Assembly: GCA_052108535.1 (NCBI GenBank)
Contig: JBQDZM010000015.1
Coordinates: 1-64,000 of the forward strand
Direction: 5' to 3'
From: Galactobacter sp052108535
GTDB taxonomy: Bacteria > Actinomycetota > Actinomycetes > Actinomycetales > Micrococcaceae
Length of the DNA stretch: 64,000 nucleotides
The notes beneath the pieces were generated by a model, which saw only the letters and a program-made list of their open reading frames with translations, searched no databases and was not told where the DNA came from. Both the position numbers and the translations under genes were made by a program. Position 1 is the first letter of the stretch; the number at the start of each line of letters is the position of its first letter. This document shows positions 51,918 to 61,185 of this stretch, piece after piece.

Positions 51918-54008
51918 TCAGGCGGCGACGGCGGCCTTCTCGTCGGCGGCCACATCCGCGGCGGTCTTCTTGGTCATGGACTTCAGGCCCACCAACATCA
52001 GGGCGGACACCACGACGCCGACCAGCAGGGCCACGAAGAATGCCCACAGCGGCTCGATCGCGAAGGCCACGAAGACGCCGCCGTGCGGGGCACGGGACCA
52101 GACATCCATGACCGCGCACAGGGCGCCGGTCACTGCGCCGCCGACCACGGAGGACGGAATCACACGCAGCGGGTCGGCCACCGCGAACGGGATGGCGCCC
52201 TCGGAGATGAAGGAGGCACCCAGCAGCCAGGCCGCCTTGCCGTTCTCCCGCTCCACGCCGGTGAACTTCTTCGGAGCCAGCACGGTGGAGGCGAACGCCA
52301 TGGCCAGCGGCGGCACCATGCCGGCGGTCATGACGATGCCCATGACCAGGTACGGCGTGGTGTTGTCGCCCGACGCCGTGCCAAGGAAGGCGACGGCGAA
52401 GGCGTAGGCCACCTTGTTCAGCGGCCCGCCCAGGTCGAAGCACATCATGGCGCCCAGGACGATGCCGGCGATGATCACGTAGTCAGAACCGGCCAGCGTG
52501 GTCAGGCCGTCCTCGAGCACGCCCATCAGCGAGGCGATCGGCCCGCCGAGCACCAGCAGCATCAGCCCGGAGGCGAAGATGGAGCCGAGCAGCGGGATGA
52601 TCACCACGGGCATCAGGCCCCGCAACCAGGCGGGAACCTTCCAGGTACCCATCCACCAAGCGGCCATACCGGCCAGCACGCCGCCCACGATGCCGCCCAG
52701 GAAGCCGGCCGACATGAACACGGCGACCGAACCGCCAACGAATCCTGGCGCCAGCCCCGGCCGGTCGGCGATCGCGAACGCGATGAACCCGGCCAGCACC
52801 GGAACCAGGAAGCTCATCGAGAGGTTGCCGATGGTGAAGGAGACGGCGCCGAGGTACTCGAGCAGGCCACCGTCGGGGAGGTTCCACAGTGAATTGTGCA
52901 GTGCGATGGCGTTGCCCGTGTTCTCGCCGGCCGCGTTGTTCAGGCCCATCTCATAGCCGCCCATGAGGAAGCCGAGGGCCATTAGCAGGCCGCCGCCGGC
53001 CACGAACGGGATCATGTAGGAGACGCCGGTGAGCAGGATGCGCTTGATCTTGGCGCCCCAGCTCTCCTGCTGACCATCGGACTCGGACTCGGAGGCCTCG
53101 CCGGAGACCCGCTTCGCGTTCGGGTCGCTCGCCGCGGCCACGGCGGCCTCGATCAGGTCATCAGAATGCTCGATACCGGCCTTCACCGACCGCCGGATCA
53201 CGGGCTTTCCGGCGAAGCGTTCCACCTCGCGTACGTCCACGTCCACGGCGAAAATCACCGCGTCAGCGTCCTTGATCACCTGGGGATCAAAGCGGTCGAA
53301 ACCGGAGGAACCCTGCGGTTCCACCTGGAAGTCCACGCCGAGCTTCTTCGCGGCATTGGTCAGCCCGTCCGCGGCCATGTAGGTGTGGGCAATGCCGGTG
53401 GCGCAGGCCGTGACGGCCAGGATGCGCGGCCTGCGGCCGTCCACGGTGAGACCAGTGTCCGACGGTTGGTCCGCGGCTGCCGCGGTTTCCTCACCATTCG
53501 GGGCTGCGGGCTCGGAGGCGGCTGCAGCTTCCGCGGCCTGTGCCGCCTCGTGAGGTTCGGCCTCGCCGATGGCGACGAGCACGATCTGTGCCGCCTCCTC
53601 GGGGGTGGTGGCGGCACGGAGGGCCGCCAGGAAGTCCTCGTCCATGAGGTGGCGGGCCAGGGTGGAGAGCACCTGCAGGTGCTCCTCGGCGGCGGTATCC
53701 GGGGCCGCGATCATGAAGACGATGTCTGCCGGGCCGTCGTCAGCGCCGAAGTCCACGCCAGGATTCAGGCGGGCGAAGGCCAGCGAGGCCTGCTGCACGG
53801 CGGAGCTCTTGGCGTGGGGGATGGCGATGCCGCCGGGAAGGCCGGTGGCATCGGTCTCCTCGCGTTTCAGGGCTGCCGCGCACAGGACGTCTGCGTCATC
53901 TGCGCGGCCTTGGTCCACGAAGCGCTGTGAGAGCGAACGCAGAACTGCGGCTTTGTCTGACCCCAGGTCTTGATCCAGGCTGATGAGTTCGGTGGTGATG
54001 GTGGTCAT
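51918..54008 (-). CDS. fruA: Fructose PTS enzyme IIABC
   Basis: 696 residues from ATG 54008 behind GAGGAGG. EIIA: phospho-His65 in GGIAIPHAKSSAVQQ. EIIB: phospho-Cys202 in ILAVTACATGIAHTYMAA. EIIC: about nine membrane segments from GVSYMIPFVAGGGLLMALGF. The linker (about 150-190) is Ala/Glu/Pro rich. It imports fructose as fructose-1-phosphate, then FruK continues. Last of the fruR-fruK-fruA operon. Confidence 0.92.
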   Translation of the reverse strand: MTTITTELISLDQDLGSDKAAVLRSLSQRFVDQGRADDADVLCAAALKREETDATGLPGGIAIPHAKSSAVQQASLAFARLNPGVDFGADDGPADIVFMIAAPDTAAEEHLQVLSTLARHLMDEDFLAALRAATTPEEAAQIVLVAIGEAEPHEAAQAAEAAAASEPAAPNGEETAAAADQPSDTGLTVDGRRPRILAVTACATGIAHTYMAADGLTNAAKKLGVDFQVEPQGSSGFDRFDPQVIKDADAVIFAVDVDVREVERFAGKPVIRRSVKAGIEHSDDLIEAAVAAASDPNAKRVSGEASESESDGQQESWGAKIKRILLTGVSYMIPFVAGGGLLMALGFLMGGYEMGLNNAAGENTGNAIALHNSLWNLPDGGLLEYLGAVSFTIGNLSMSFLVPVLAGFIAFAIADRPGLAPGFVGGSVAVFMSAGFLGGIVGGVLAGMAAWWMGTWKVPAWLRGLMPVVIIPLLGSIFASGLMLLVLGGPIASLMGVLEDGLTTLAGSDYVIIAGIVLGAMMCFDLGGPLNKVAYAFAVAFLGTASGDNTTPYLVMGIVMTAGMVPPLAMAFASTVLAPKKFTGVERENGKAAWLLGASFISEGAIPFAVADPLRVIPSSVVGGAVTGALCAVMDVWSRAPHGGVFVAFAIEPLWAFFVALLVGVVVSALMLVGLKSMTKKTAADVAADEKAAVAA

Positions 54009-54048
54009 GATGGCCTCCTCTTCGAGGTCTTGAAAGGTGGGAGTGGTT

Positions 54049-55017
54049 TTAGTGGTTGGAAAGTTCGGCGACGGGAGGAGCCGCAGGAAGGTCGCCCGGA
54101 GTGGCGAGCCTGGTCCCGGGGAGGGACGCGGTCGCGGTCCCGTGCCGCAGCGCGGAGGCGAGTTTGTCTGCGGGAGCCGACCCAGAGACGTCGGCCAGGA
54201 GGTAGCCCGCCAGGGCGGAATCCCCTGCGCCGACGGTGGAGCGCACCCGCGTGCCGGTGGGCACGGGGGCGGTGTACACGGCGTCGGGTAGGACGAGCGC
54301 TCCGCCGTCACCGCCAAGCGTGACCAGGACTGCCTGGACGTGCTGCGGCACCAGGAGTCGCGCCTGCCGCAGGGCCGTGGTCAGCGGGGCGTCATACCCG
54401 TTGCCGGTGGGGAGCCCCAGGGCCAGCAGTGCCTCAGCGAGCTCCTCCTCGTTGGGTTTGATCAGATCCGGTGTCGCCTCTGGATCGGCGAGCACCGCGA
54501 TCAGGGCAGGGCCGGAGGTGTCCACGGCGATGCGAGGAGCGTGGGAACCGAAGCGGGCGCGGGTGGCCTTGATGATGCGCGCATACAGGTCCGTCGGTGC
54601 GCCCGGGGGAAGGGAACCGCACAGAGCCAACCATGCGGCGTCCTCCGCCAGGGCCACGGTGCGGGCCACCAACCCGTCCAACTCGTCCTGTCCCAAGGTG
54701 GGGCCGGGCAGGTTGATCTTGGTGGTGGTCCCGTTCTCATCCGTGAGGGTGAGGTTGGAACGGGCATGCCCCTTGATGGGGGTGACCATGAAGTTCAGGT
54801 CCTGATCCAGCAGTGAGCGGTACGGGTCCGCGGGGTCAAGGGGGAGGGCCGCGACGACCTCCGCGCCCGCTGCTGCGAGAACGCGGGCCACGTTCACACC
54901 CTTGCCGCCCGCATCCTCCAACTGGCTGGAGCCCCGCTGTACCTCACCTACTCGTAACGGGGAGGCCAGGGTCACGGTCCGGTCCAGGGCCGGGTGAGCT
55001 GTCAGAGTCACGATCAT
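54049..55017 (-). CDS. fruK: 1-phosphofructokinase
   Basis: 322 residues, PfkB family. N-terminal MIVTLTAHPALDRTVTLASP and the GGKGVNVARVLAAAG motif; catalytic Asp in TVGAGDSALAGYLLADVSGS. Phosphorylates fructose-1-phosphate from the EII. Its start overlaps the fruR stop. Confidence 0.92.
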   Translation of the reverse strand: MIVTLTAHPALDRTVTLASPLRVGEVQRGSSQLEDAGGKGVNVARVLAAAGAEVVAALPLDPADPYRSLLDQDLNFMVTPIKGHARSNLTLTDENGTTTKINLPGPTLGQDELDGLVARTVALAEDAAWLALCGSLPPGAPTDLYARIIKATRARFGSHAPRIAVDTSGPALIAVLADPEATPDLIKPNEEELAEALLALGLPTGNGYDAPLTTALRQARLLVPQHVQAVLVTLGGDGGALVLPDAVYTAPVPTGTRVRSTVGAGDSALAGYLLADVSGSAPADKLASALRHGTATASLPGTRLATPGDLPAAPPVAELSNH

Positions 55018-55823
55018 GCCGTCCAGACCTCCACGTCGGATGCGCCTAGCGCCTCGGCGAGCGCGCCCACCGGGGGCGCGTCGGTGATGAATAGGTCCAC
55101 TTCCTCGAGGGTTGCGAACTGTTCTAGGGTCTCGACGCCGAACTTGGATGAATCCGCGAGTAGGACCACGCGGCGGGCTGCGCGGACGATGGCTCGTTTG
55201 ACCGCTGCTTCCTCAGGGTCTGGGGTGGAGAGGCCGAATCCGGCTGAGATGGCGTTGGTTCCCACGAAGGCGATGTCGGGGCGGAGTCGCTTGATGGCGT
55301 CGACCGTGGTTGGTCCCACGGCCGCTCCGGTGACCCCGCGGACTCGGCCGCCCAACGTCGTGAGGTTGACGCCTGGGAGGACCGCGAGCGCCGCTGCAGG
55401 TCCCACCGCGTGGGTGACGATCTGTACGGACTGGGTCTGTGCTCCGGACTTGTTGCTGCGCCGGCTGCGGGCGGCCTTCTCCAGTTCCTGCGCCAGTGCC
55501 GTGACGGTGGTCCCGGCGTCCAAGAGCAAGGAGCCGCTGAAGTGGGGGCCCAGGACTTTCAGTGCGGCCAGGCCGATGCGTTGCTTCTCCGGTCCGTGCT
55601 CCGCCAAGCGTTGGGTCAGGTCGGGTTCCTCGGTGGAGGTCTGTCCAATGGGAACGGCTCCGCCGTGGACCCGCTGCAGTTGGCCTCGTGCTTCCAGCTG
55701 GGCCAGGTCGCGGCGGATGGTTTCCGTGGTGACGCCCAGGTCCTGCGCAAGGTCGGCGACGACCACGCGGCGGTCCCGGTCCAGGTATTCCTGGATGAGG
55801 TGTTTGCGCTCCGTTGCGTACAT
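55014..55823 (-). CDS. fruR: DeoR-family repressor FruR
   Basis: 269 residues. DeoR HTH: VVVADLAQDLGVTTETIRRD with QLQRVHGGAVP after it. The C-terminal sugar-binding part includes LLDAGTTVTALAQEL and FVGTNAISAGFGLSTPDPEE. First gene of the fru operon, so autoregulated, with fructose-phosphate as likely inducer. Confidence 0.9.
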   Translation of the reverse strand: MYATERKHLIQEYLDRDRRVVVADLAQDLGVTTETIRRDLAQLEARGQLQRVHGGAVPIGQTSTEEPDLTQRLAEHGPEKQRIGLAALKVLGPHFSGSLLLDAGTTVTALAQELEKAARSRRSNKSGAQTQSVQIVTHAVGPAAALAVLPGVNLTTLGGRVRGVTGAAVGPTTVDAIKRLRPDIAFVGTNAISAGFGLSTPDPEEAAVKRAIVRAARRVVLLADSSKFGVETLEQFATLEEVDLFITDAPPVGALAEALGASDVEVWTA

Positions 55824-55955
55824 GTGGTTCCTCGTGGGTTTGCCCGCTTATTGCGGTAAGTTCCCACAAGTTACAACACAATCCCACTGAAAACAACAGG
55901 TGCTCGCGCAAGGTTGGCGGCGGGGTGCGCTGGTCCGGGAGCTGCTCGCTCTGTA

Positions 55956-56065
55956 GGGCCGCGTTTCCACACTCAGGCCCGGTTCTCCTATGCGGAAACT
56001 GGGCCCGTGTGTGGAAGCCCGGCGCGGGCGTGGGGGAAGTGGGCCCGTGCGTGGAGACCAGGCCC
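55956..56065. repeat. Three degenerate copies of a GGGCCCGTGnGTGGA unit in the fruR-pabAB gap
   Basis: The 326-base gap 55824-56149 holds no gene. After an AT-richer stretch that is the fruR promoter side, GGGCCCGTGTGTGGA (56001) and GGGCCCGTGCGTGGA (56041) are direct copies 40 bp apart, and an inverted relative lies at 55956-55980. The first copy is also flanked by TGCGGAAACT. Confidence 0.65.
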
Positions 56066-56149
56066 GCCTGGGGTCGGGCCATGGCGTGAGGCGGCCTGCG
56101 TGGGACAGGTGCTACGGGTTACGAGGGGCTCACCGGTAGGATTCGCGAT

Positions 56150-58498
56150 GTGATCCGGACCCTGCTCATCGACCACCGGGATTCGTTCACGCAGAACCTG
56201 GCCCACGATCTGGCCACGGTGTTCGGTTCCTTCCCTGTGATCGTGGAGCACGACGACCCGACCCTCACCCTGGAGACCCTGGACGGCTTCGACTGCGTGG
56301 TGCTCTCTCCGGGCCCCGGCCATCCGGGCGAACCCGCCGACTTCGGATTCGGGCTGCGCGTGCTGCAGGAGTCCACCCTCCCGGTGCTCGGCATCTGCCT
56401 GGGCCACCAGGGACTCGCGGTGGCGCACGGTGGCCGGGTGGCTCGCGCCCCCGAGCCGGTCCACGGTCGGGTGGACCAGATCCACCACGACGGCACCGGC
56501 GTCTTCACCTCCCTGCCCTCTCCGCTTCAGGCCGTTCGCTATCACTCCCTGGCCGTCACCCACGTGCCAGACGTTCTGCGCGTCACCGCCCGCTCGGCCG
56601 ACGGCGTAGTCATGGGCCTGGAACATCGCACGCTTCCGCAATGGGGCGTCCAGTTCCACCCCGAATCCATCTGCTCCGAGCATGGGCGTGATCTGTTCTC
56701 CCGCTTCCGGGATGAGGTCGTGGCCCGGATCCAGGGGGCCGACCTCGACGCATACCCGGAGCCGAACCAGGAGTCGCAGCCGAAGACGGCCCAGGTCTCG
56801 ACGTCTGCGTCGGACCAGGCCGCGCGGCGCGGGCTTGTCGTAGATGGGCTCGCCACGGCACAGCCCGACCCGCGGATCCACGCTCGCACGGAACTGGAAC
56901 CGGGGACTCACCGCACGGAGCACCGCCTTCACGTCCGAGCGTTCTCCACTTCGCTCAGCGACGAGACCCTTTTTCAGACCCTCTTCGGAGACGACGACAA
57001 GGCCGTCTGGCTGGACAGCCACGAGGCTGGCGCCAACGCACGCTTCTCCATCATGGGTAGCGGTGACACCCTCGCGCTCTCCGATGTCGAGACCGGGACC
57101 GTGACCCTGCGGTCCGGAGGCGGCGCAAAGACCAAGCAGACAAGGACCGAGCAACGAGGTTTCTTCGACTGGCTTGAATCCGATCAGACCAGGCGCTGCC
57201 TGACCGGAGGCAGCCTCGCGCTCCACGGCAGCGCAGCGGAGGAGCTCGACGAAGCCGGACTGGCGGACGCCCTGCCTTTCTCGTTCCGGCCGGGCTGGGT
57301 GGGGTATCTGGGCTATGAACTTAAAGGGCAACTCGGATCCCGCAACCGGCATCGCTCGGACCTCCCTGATGCGGCGCTGCTCTTCGTGACCCGCTCGGTG
57401 GTCCTGGACCATCAGACCGGCACCACTTACCTGCTGCAATTGGATGAGCGGGACTGGTTGGGGGCCGCGCAGCGGACCCTGGACGAGGCCGCGCTGAAGG
57501 CGGCGGGCGAACAGGAGCCGAGCCGTGCCGTCGGGCATAAGGCCGCGGGGTCCGAGGCCCCCGGTTTCCAGGCCGTCGGTTTCGGGGGCACGGTGCGCGC
57601 CCGCGAGGATCACGACGCATACGTCGCCGGCGTCGCGGCGGCCCAGGAACTCATCGCGGCCGGGGAGACCTACGAACTGTGTCTCACCACCCAACTCACG
57701 GTTTCCCACGGGACTAATGAAGACGGCACGAATGACGGATCGCCGGATCCCTGGGAAACCTACCTACGGCTGAGGGCCCAGGCGCCCGCACCCTTCGGCG
57801 CGTACCTGCGCGTGCCCGCCACGGAGGACATCCCGGCGCTCGCCGTGCTCTCCACCTCGCCGGAACGCTTTCTGCGCGTGGATGCGGATGGGCGGGCGGA
57901 GTCGTCGCCCATCAAGGGCACGCGGCCGCGCGGGGCCACCGAACAGGAGGACCACGCGCTGAGGGAGGACCTCGCCACCCATCCGAAGGACAGGGCGGAG
58001 AACCTCATGATCGCGGACCTGGTGCGCCACGACCTGGGTGCCACCGCGGTGATCGGCAGCGTGCGGGTGGAGGAACTCTTCGGAGTGCACACCTTCTCCA
58101 GGGCACACCAGATGATCACCACCGTCTCCTCGCGGTTGCTGCCCGGCGTGAGTTCGGTGACCTGCCTGCGGGAGGCCCTCCCACCCGGCTCCATGACGGG
58201 CGCACCCAAACACAGGACCATGGAACTCATCGATGCGCTGGAATCCGGTCCTCGCGGCATCTATTCCGGCGCCATCGGCTGGTTCGGCGTGGACGGGGCC
58301 CTGGATACGTCCGTGGTGATCCGCACCGTGGTCATGGTCAACGGGGAACTCCGCTACGGGACGGGCGGCGCCGTCGTCGCGCTGTCCGACCCAGAGGACG
58401 AATATCAGGAGACCATGGTCAAGGCCGGTCCGCTGCTGAGCCTGCTGAGCTCGTTGGGTGAGGATGGGCTGAGTGAGAGTCGGGAGGGAACGGCATGA
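56150..58498 (+). CDS. pabAB: Aminodeoxychorismate synthase, fused PabA-PabB
   Basis: 782 residues from GTG 56150, seven bases after TAGGAT (leaderless-like). The glutamine amidotransferase part has LSPGPGHPGE, nucleophile Cys in LGICLGHQGLAVAHGG, and WGVQFHPESICSEHG. The chorismate part has PIKGTRPRG, where the Lys is diagnostic of aminodeoxychorismate synthase (anthranilate synthase has Ala), then DRAENLMIADLVRHDLG and PGSMTGAPKHRTMELIDALE. The two are joined by a linker (residues about 455-480) with an iterated-word copy. It makes the p-aminobenzoate precursor for folate and is coupled to pabC by ATGA. Confidence 0.92.
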   Translation: MIRTLLIDHRDSFTQNLAHDLATVFGSFPVIVEHDDPTLTLETLDGFDCVVLSPGPGHPGEPADFGFGLRVLQESTLPVLGICLGHQGLAVAHGGRVARAPEPVHGRVDQIHHDGTGVFTSLPSPLQAVRYHSLAVTHVPDVLRVTARSADGVVMGLEHRTLPQWGVQFHPESICSEHGRDLFSRFRDEVVARIQGADLDAYPEPNQESQPKTAQVSTSASDQAARRGLVVDGLATAQPDPRIHARTELEPGTHRTEHRLHVRAFSTSLSDETLFQTLFGDDDKAVWLDSHEAGANARFSIMGSGDTLALSDVETGTVTLRSGGGAKTKQTRTEQRGFFDWLESDQTRRCLTGGSLALHGSAAEELDEAGLADALPFSFRPGWVGYLGYELKGQLGSRNRHRSDLPDAALLFVTRSVVLDHQTGTTYLLQLDERDWLGAAQRTLDEAALKAAGEQEPSRAVGHKAAGSEAPGFQAVGFGGTVRAREDHDAYVAGVAAAQELIAAGETYELCLTTQLTVSHGTNEDGTNDGSPDPWETYLRLRAQAPAPFGAYLRVPATEDIPALAVLSTSPERFLRVDADGRAESSPIKGTRPRGATEQEDHALREDLATHPKDRAENLMIADLVRHDLGATAVIGSVRVEELFGVHTFSRAHQMITTVSSRLLPGVSSVTCLREALPPGSMTGAPKHRTMELIDALESGPRGIYSGAIGWFGVDGALDTSVVIRTVVMVNGELRYGTGGAVVALSDPEDEYQETMVKAGPLLSLLSSLGEDGLSESREGTA
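57527..57538 (-). repeat. Iterated word ATGCCCGACGGC in the pabAB linker
   Basis: Exact 12-mer on the minus strand, read as RAVGHK in a Gly/Ala/Glu-rich stretch between subdomains of the PabB part. Confidence 0.65.
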
Positions 58499-59310
58499 GC
58501 GTGTGCGTCTGGGCCGATGGCTCGCTGACCGAGGTGCCGAAGGACGATGAGCCTCGCGGTGAGGTGATCGCCTCCGACTCGTGGTTAGTGCTCAACGGCC
58601 GCGTCAGGGCCCTGAAGCGTCATCGCGCCCGCTTCTTTGCTGCGGTGGGCGGCAAGGATCAGGCGCCGGAGGGGGCGCCGGATCAGGCGCCGGCCCTGGC
58701 CCCCTTCTGGTCCGCCGTCGAGGCGGCCCTACCGCGACAAGGGGAGTTCTTCCCCAAGGTGGAGGCCCTCCGGACCAGGGGCGGCGTGGTGCTGACCTTC
58801 GCGTTGCGTCCGGCGCCGCCGCGGACGGATCACGTCAGGGTCTGGGCGCCAGGGATTGTGGACCCGCGGAGCGCCCCTCGGACCAAGGGCCCGGACCTGG
58901 CCGGTCTGGTCGCGTTGCGTCAGCAGGGGCGGGACCACGGCTGCGACGAGACGCTGTTGCAGGCTCCGGACGGTTCCGTGGTGGAGGCAGCGAATTCCTC
59001 GCTCATGTGGTGGGAGGGCGATACCTTCTGCATCCCGGACCGGTTGTTGCCCGCCCTGGCCGGGGTGACCGTCGGCCTGATCCTGGAGGAGGTCCGGAGG
59101 CGGGGGATCGAGATCCGTGAGTGCCGGGCGAAACCTTCCGTTCTGGTGGGGAACGAGGTCTGGCTGACCAGCGCGCTGCAGGGTATTCGGCCGGTGTCGT
59201 CGTGGGTTTTGGCAAACGGCGTGGAGGCGCCTGCCGCTGCCACGGCTCGGGCGGCGGCATGGAGGCAGTGGCTGTTGGAGGCGGCGCGCCCACTACCCTC
59301 ATGTGCCTAG
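58495..59310 (+). CDS. pabC: Aminodeoxychorismate lyase (class IV aminotransferase family)
   Basis: 271 residues, ATG 58495 overlapping pabAB. Active-site motif GSVVEAANSSLMWW corresponds to the usual E-x-x-x-S-N segment, with PLP Lys in SAPRTKGPDLAGLVALR. PLP-dependent release of p-aminobenzoate and pyruvate. Completes the pab operon. Confidence 0.88.
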   Translation: MSVCVWADGSLTEVPKDDEPRGEVIASDSWLVLNGRVRALKRHRARFFAAVGGKDQAPEGAPDQAPALAPFWSAVEAALPRQGEFFPKVEALRTRGGVVLTFALRPAPPRTDHVRVWAPGIVDPRSAPRTKGPDLAGLVALRQQGRDHGCDETLLQAPDGSVVEAANSSLMWWEGDTFCIPDRLLPALAGVTVGLILEEVRRRGIEIRECRAKPSVLVGNEVWLTSALQGIRPVSSWVLANGVEAPAAATARAAAWRQWLLEAARPLPSCA

Positions 59311-59341
59311 GAGGTTCCCCGGCTATGTGTTAGCTCAAGTG

Positions 59342-59378
59342 GCGGCTAGATGTCAGAGTATGGTGCGGCTAGATGTCA
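59342..59378. repeat. Direct repeat GCGGCTAGATGTCA, IS-end-like
   Basis: GCGGCTAGATGTCA occurs at 59342-59355 and 59365-59378, 23 bp apart, right after TGTTAGCTCAAGTG. Tandem terminal repeats of this kind mark ends of IS21-type elements. No transposase frame is visible nearby, so at most an end remains. Confidence 0.4.
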
Positions 59379-59483
59379 ATACTTCTTACTGCCAGCTCTC
59401 GTCGATGAGGATCAGAGGGTGCCAGCCGTCCTCCAAGCGACAAAACGAGGCTGAACACAGGCACTCAGCCGGGGACGTAGCCG

Positions 59484-59906
59484 GCTCCGAAGATTCACGT
59501 CGTCGACTCTGGAATCGGTGCTCATCTGCTCCGGTTGAGTAAGCCGAAGCTGGAACGCGGCGACGCCTCGACACTGACAGAGTTCGGTCATCTCGTTGAG
59601 TCCTTCGTGGTTCAAGAGGTGATTTGCCAGACGACATGGATGGGTGACCTCGTTACAGCTGGTCACTGGCGCACCCGTGACGACGACGAGGTCGACCTCG
59701 TACTCGAGCGCCACGATGGCGCAGTGGTCGCGTTCGAGATCAAGGCTGGGGATCACGTCGGCTCCAAACAACTATCCGGGCTGCGCAAGCTTCGTGATCG
59801 GCTTGGTATAGCATTTGTTGCCGGCGTCGCCTTCCATACGGGAAGCAGGGGATACCCGGTCGAGGATCGGATACACGTTCTCCCGGTAGAGCGCCTCTGG
59901 GTCTAA
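59484..59906 (+). pseudogene. DUF4143 ATPase, C-terminal fragment
   Basis: From 59484 the frame reads PKIHVVDSGIGAHLLRLSKP and continues ESFVVQEVICQTTW, DDDEVDLVLERHDGAVVAFE and IKAGDHV to a stop at 59906. This is the C-terminal DUF4143 (PD-(D/E)XK-like) part of an AAA ATPase. The N-terminal ATPase domain is missing; a stop codon at 59478 precedes the fragment, and an IS-end-like repeat lies just upstream. Translation could start at TTG 59535, but the protein would be a remnant. Confidence 0.75.
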
Positions 59907-60223
59907 TGCTCAGGGAGTCCTACTCCAGCGTCAAGCGATCTGCTGGTTGAGCAGCATGCCGGCCAGCAGCGTGATCTCACCCAAAGGAACCTGTATCGCG
60001 AGCAACCACACCAGACTCTGGAGGAGTGAGCGCAACCTCTAAGCAGCACCGCCTATGCCTGATGCCTCACACGAGTGGTTCTTTTTTGTGGTGAGTGGGT
60101 CCATGATGGGACGTGGAAACAGCGACGACCACGAAGGCGCCGCTGAGCAACGCGGCCACCTGGCCCCGAGACCTTCGGGCGTCAAGGATCCGCGCGTTCG
60201 ATCGAGGAAGAAGGACTCACACC
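59907..60223. other. Gene-free stretch with a 35-codon membrane-protein-like remnant
   Basis: On the minus strand, 60038-59931 reads RLRSLLQSLVWLLAIQVPLG and ends ITLLAGMLLNQQIA with a stop, bounded upstream by a stop. It looks like the hydrophobic C-terminus of a lost gene. The rest contains a T-run (TTCTTTTTTGTGG) and the 5' region of the reductase gene. Confidence 0.3.
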
Positions 60224-61009
60224 ATGTCTGAGAATCGCGTAGCACTCGTCACCGGCGCAGGCCAGGGAATCGGCCGCGGAATCGCGTTGAAGCTCGCCGC
60301 TGACGGCTTCGACGTCGCTGTGGCAGACCTGGACTTCCAGGAGGAGAAGGGGCGCGCCGTTGTCAAGGAGATCGAGGCCCTGGGTCGCAAGGCCATCTGG
60401 GTTGCCGCTGACGTCTCCAAGCGCGACCAGGTCTTCGCGGCAGTGGACGCCGCAGCCGAGCAGCTGGGCAGCTTCGACGTGATCGCCAACAATGCGGGCA
60501 TTGTGCAGGTGAAGCCCATCGACGACATCACGCCCGAGGAACTCGAGAAGATCTTCAACATCAACGTCTTCTCCGTCATCTACGGCATCCAGGCCGCGTC
60601 CGCCAAGTTCAAGGAGCTCGGCAAGGAGAAGGGCCGCATCATCTCGGCTGCGTCCATCGCCGCCATCAAGGGCTTCCCGATCCTGGGCGCCTACTCCGCG
60701 TCCAAGTTCGCCGTCCGCGGCATCACGCAGGTCGCCGCTCAGGAGCTGGCCCCGCGCAACATCACCGTGAACGCCTGGGCCCCCGGCATTGTCGGCACCG
60801 GCATGTGGGACACCATCGACGAGGAGATGGGCAAGCTCAACGGCAAGGCCAAGGGTGAGAACCTGAAGGACAACGTCGAGGCCATTGCTCTGGGTCGCAT
60901 CGAGACCCCGGAGGATGTGGCCGGCGTGGTTTCCTTCTTCGCCTCCGACAACTCCGACTACGTCACCGGCCAGACGCTGCTGGTCGATGGCGGCATGCTC
61001 TACAACTGA
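60224..61009 (+). CDS. (S)-acetoin-forming diacetyl reductase (SDR)
   Basis: 261 residues from ATG 60224 behind AAGGACT; an earlier ATG at 60113 is not needed. SDR motifs: VTGAGQGIGRGIALKLAADG, VADLDFQEEKG (NAD specificity by Asp), NNAGIV, catalytic Ser in IISAASIAAIKG and YSASKFAVRG. High similarity in layout to diacetyl/acetoin reductases (butA/budC). Ends before a terminator. Confidence 0.85.
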   Translation: MSENRVALVTGAGQGIGRGIALKLAADGFDVAVADLDFQEEKGRAVVKEIEALGRKAIWVAADVSKRDQVFAAVDAAAEQLGSFDVIANNAGIVQVKPIDDITPEELEKIFNINVFSVIYGIQAASAKFKELGKEKGRIISAASIAAIKGFPILGAYSASKFAVRGITQVAAQELAPRNITVNAWAPGIVGTGMWDTIDEEMGKLNGKAKGENLKDNVEAIALGRIETPEDVAGVVSFFASDNSDYVTGQTLLVDGGMLYN

Positions 61010-61045
61010 TCCAGCCTGAGGTCCGCGCCACCCGCGCGGGTCACC

Positions 61046-61087
61046 ATGCCCGACGGGGGTGCCCGGCTCATGCGAGCCAGGCACCCC
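61046..61087 (+). terminator. Terminator hairpin after the reductase, preceded by an iterated-word copy
   Basis: ATGCCCGACG (61046-61055) runs straight into a hairpin, GGGGTGCCCGGCTC (61056-61069) pairing with GAGCCAGGCACCCC (61074-61087) with one mismatch and a 4-base loop. Confidence 0.8.
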
Positions 61088-61095
61088 TCGTGCGT

Positions 61096-61134
61096 TCTGC
61101 TATTTGCAGTGCAGGAAGTCTGCTATCTGCAGTG
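61096..61134. repeat. Direct repeat TCTGCTATnTGCAGTG
   Basis: Copies at 61096-61111 and 61119-61134, identical except one base and 23 bp apart; each is itself a CTGC...GCAG dyad. They sit upstream of the amidohydrolase at 61186 and may be operators. Confidence 0.55.
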
Positions 61135-61185
61135 TAGGGCGGCATCCCTCCCCGGAATGGCGGGGCTGAGCGGTAGCGTGAAGCC

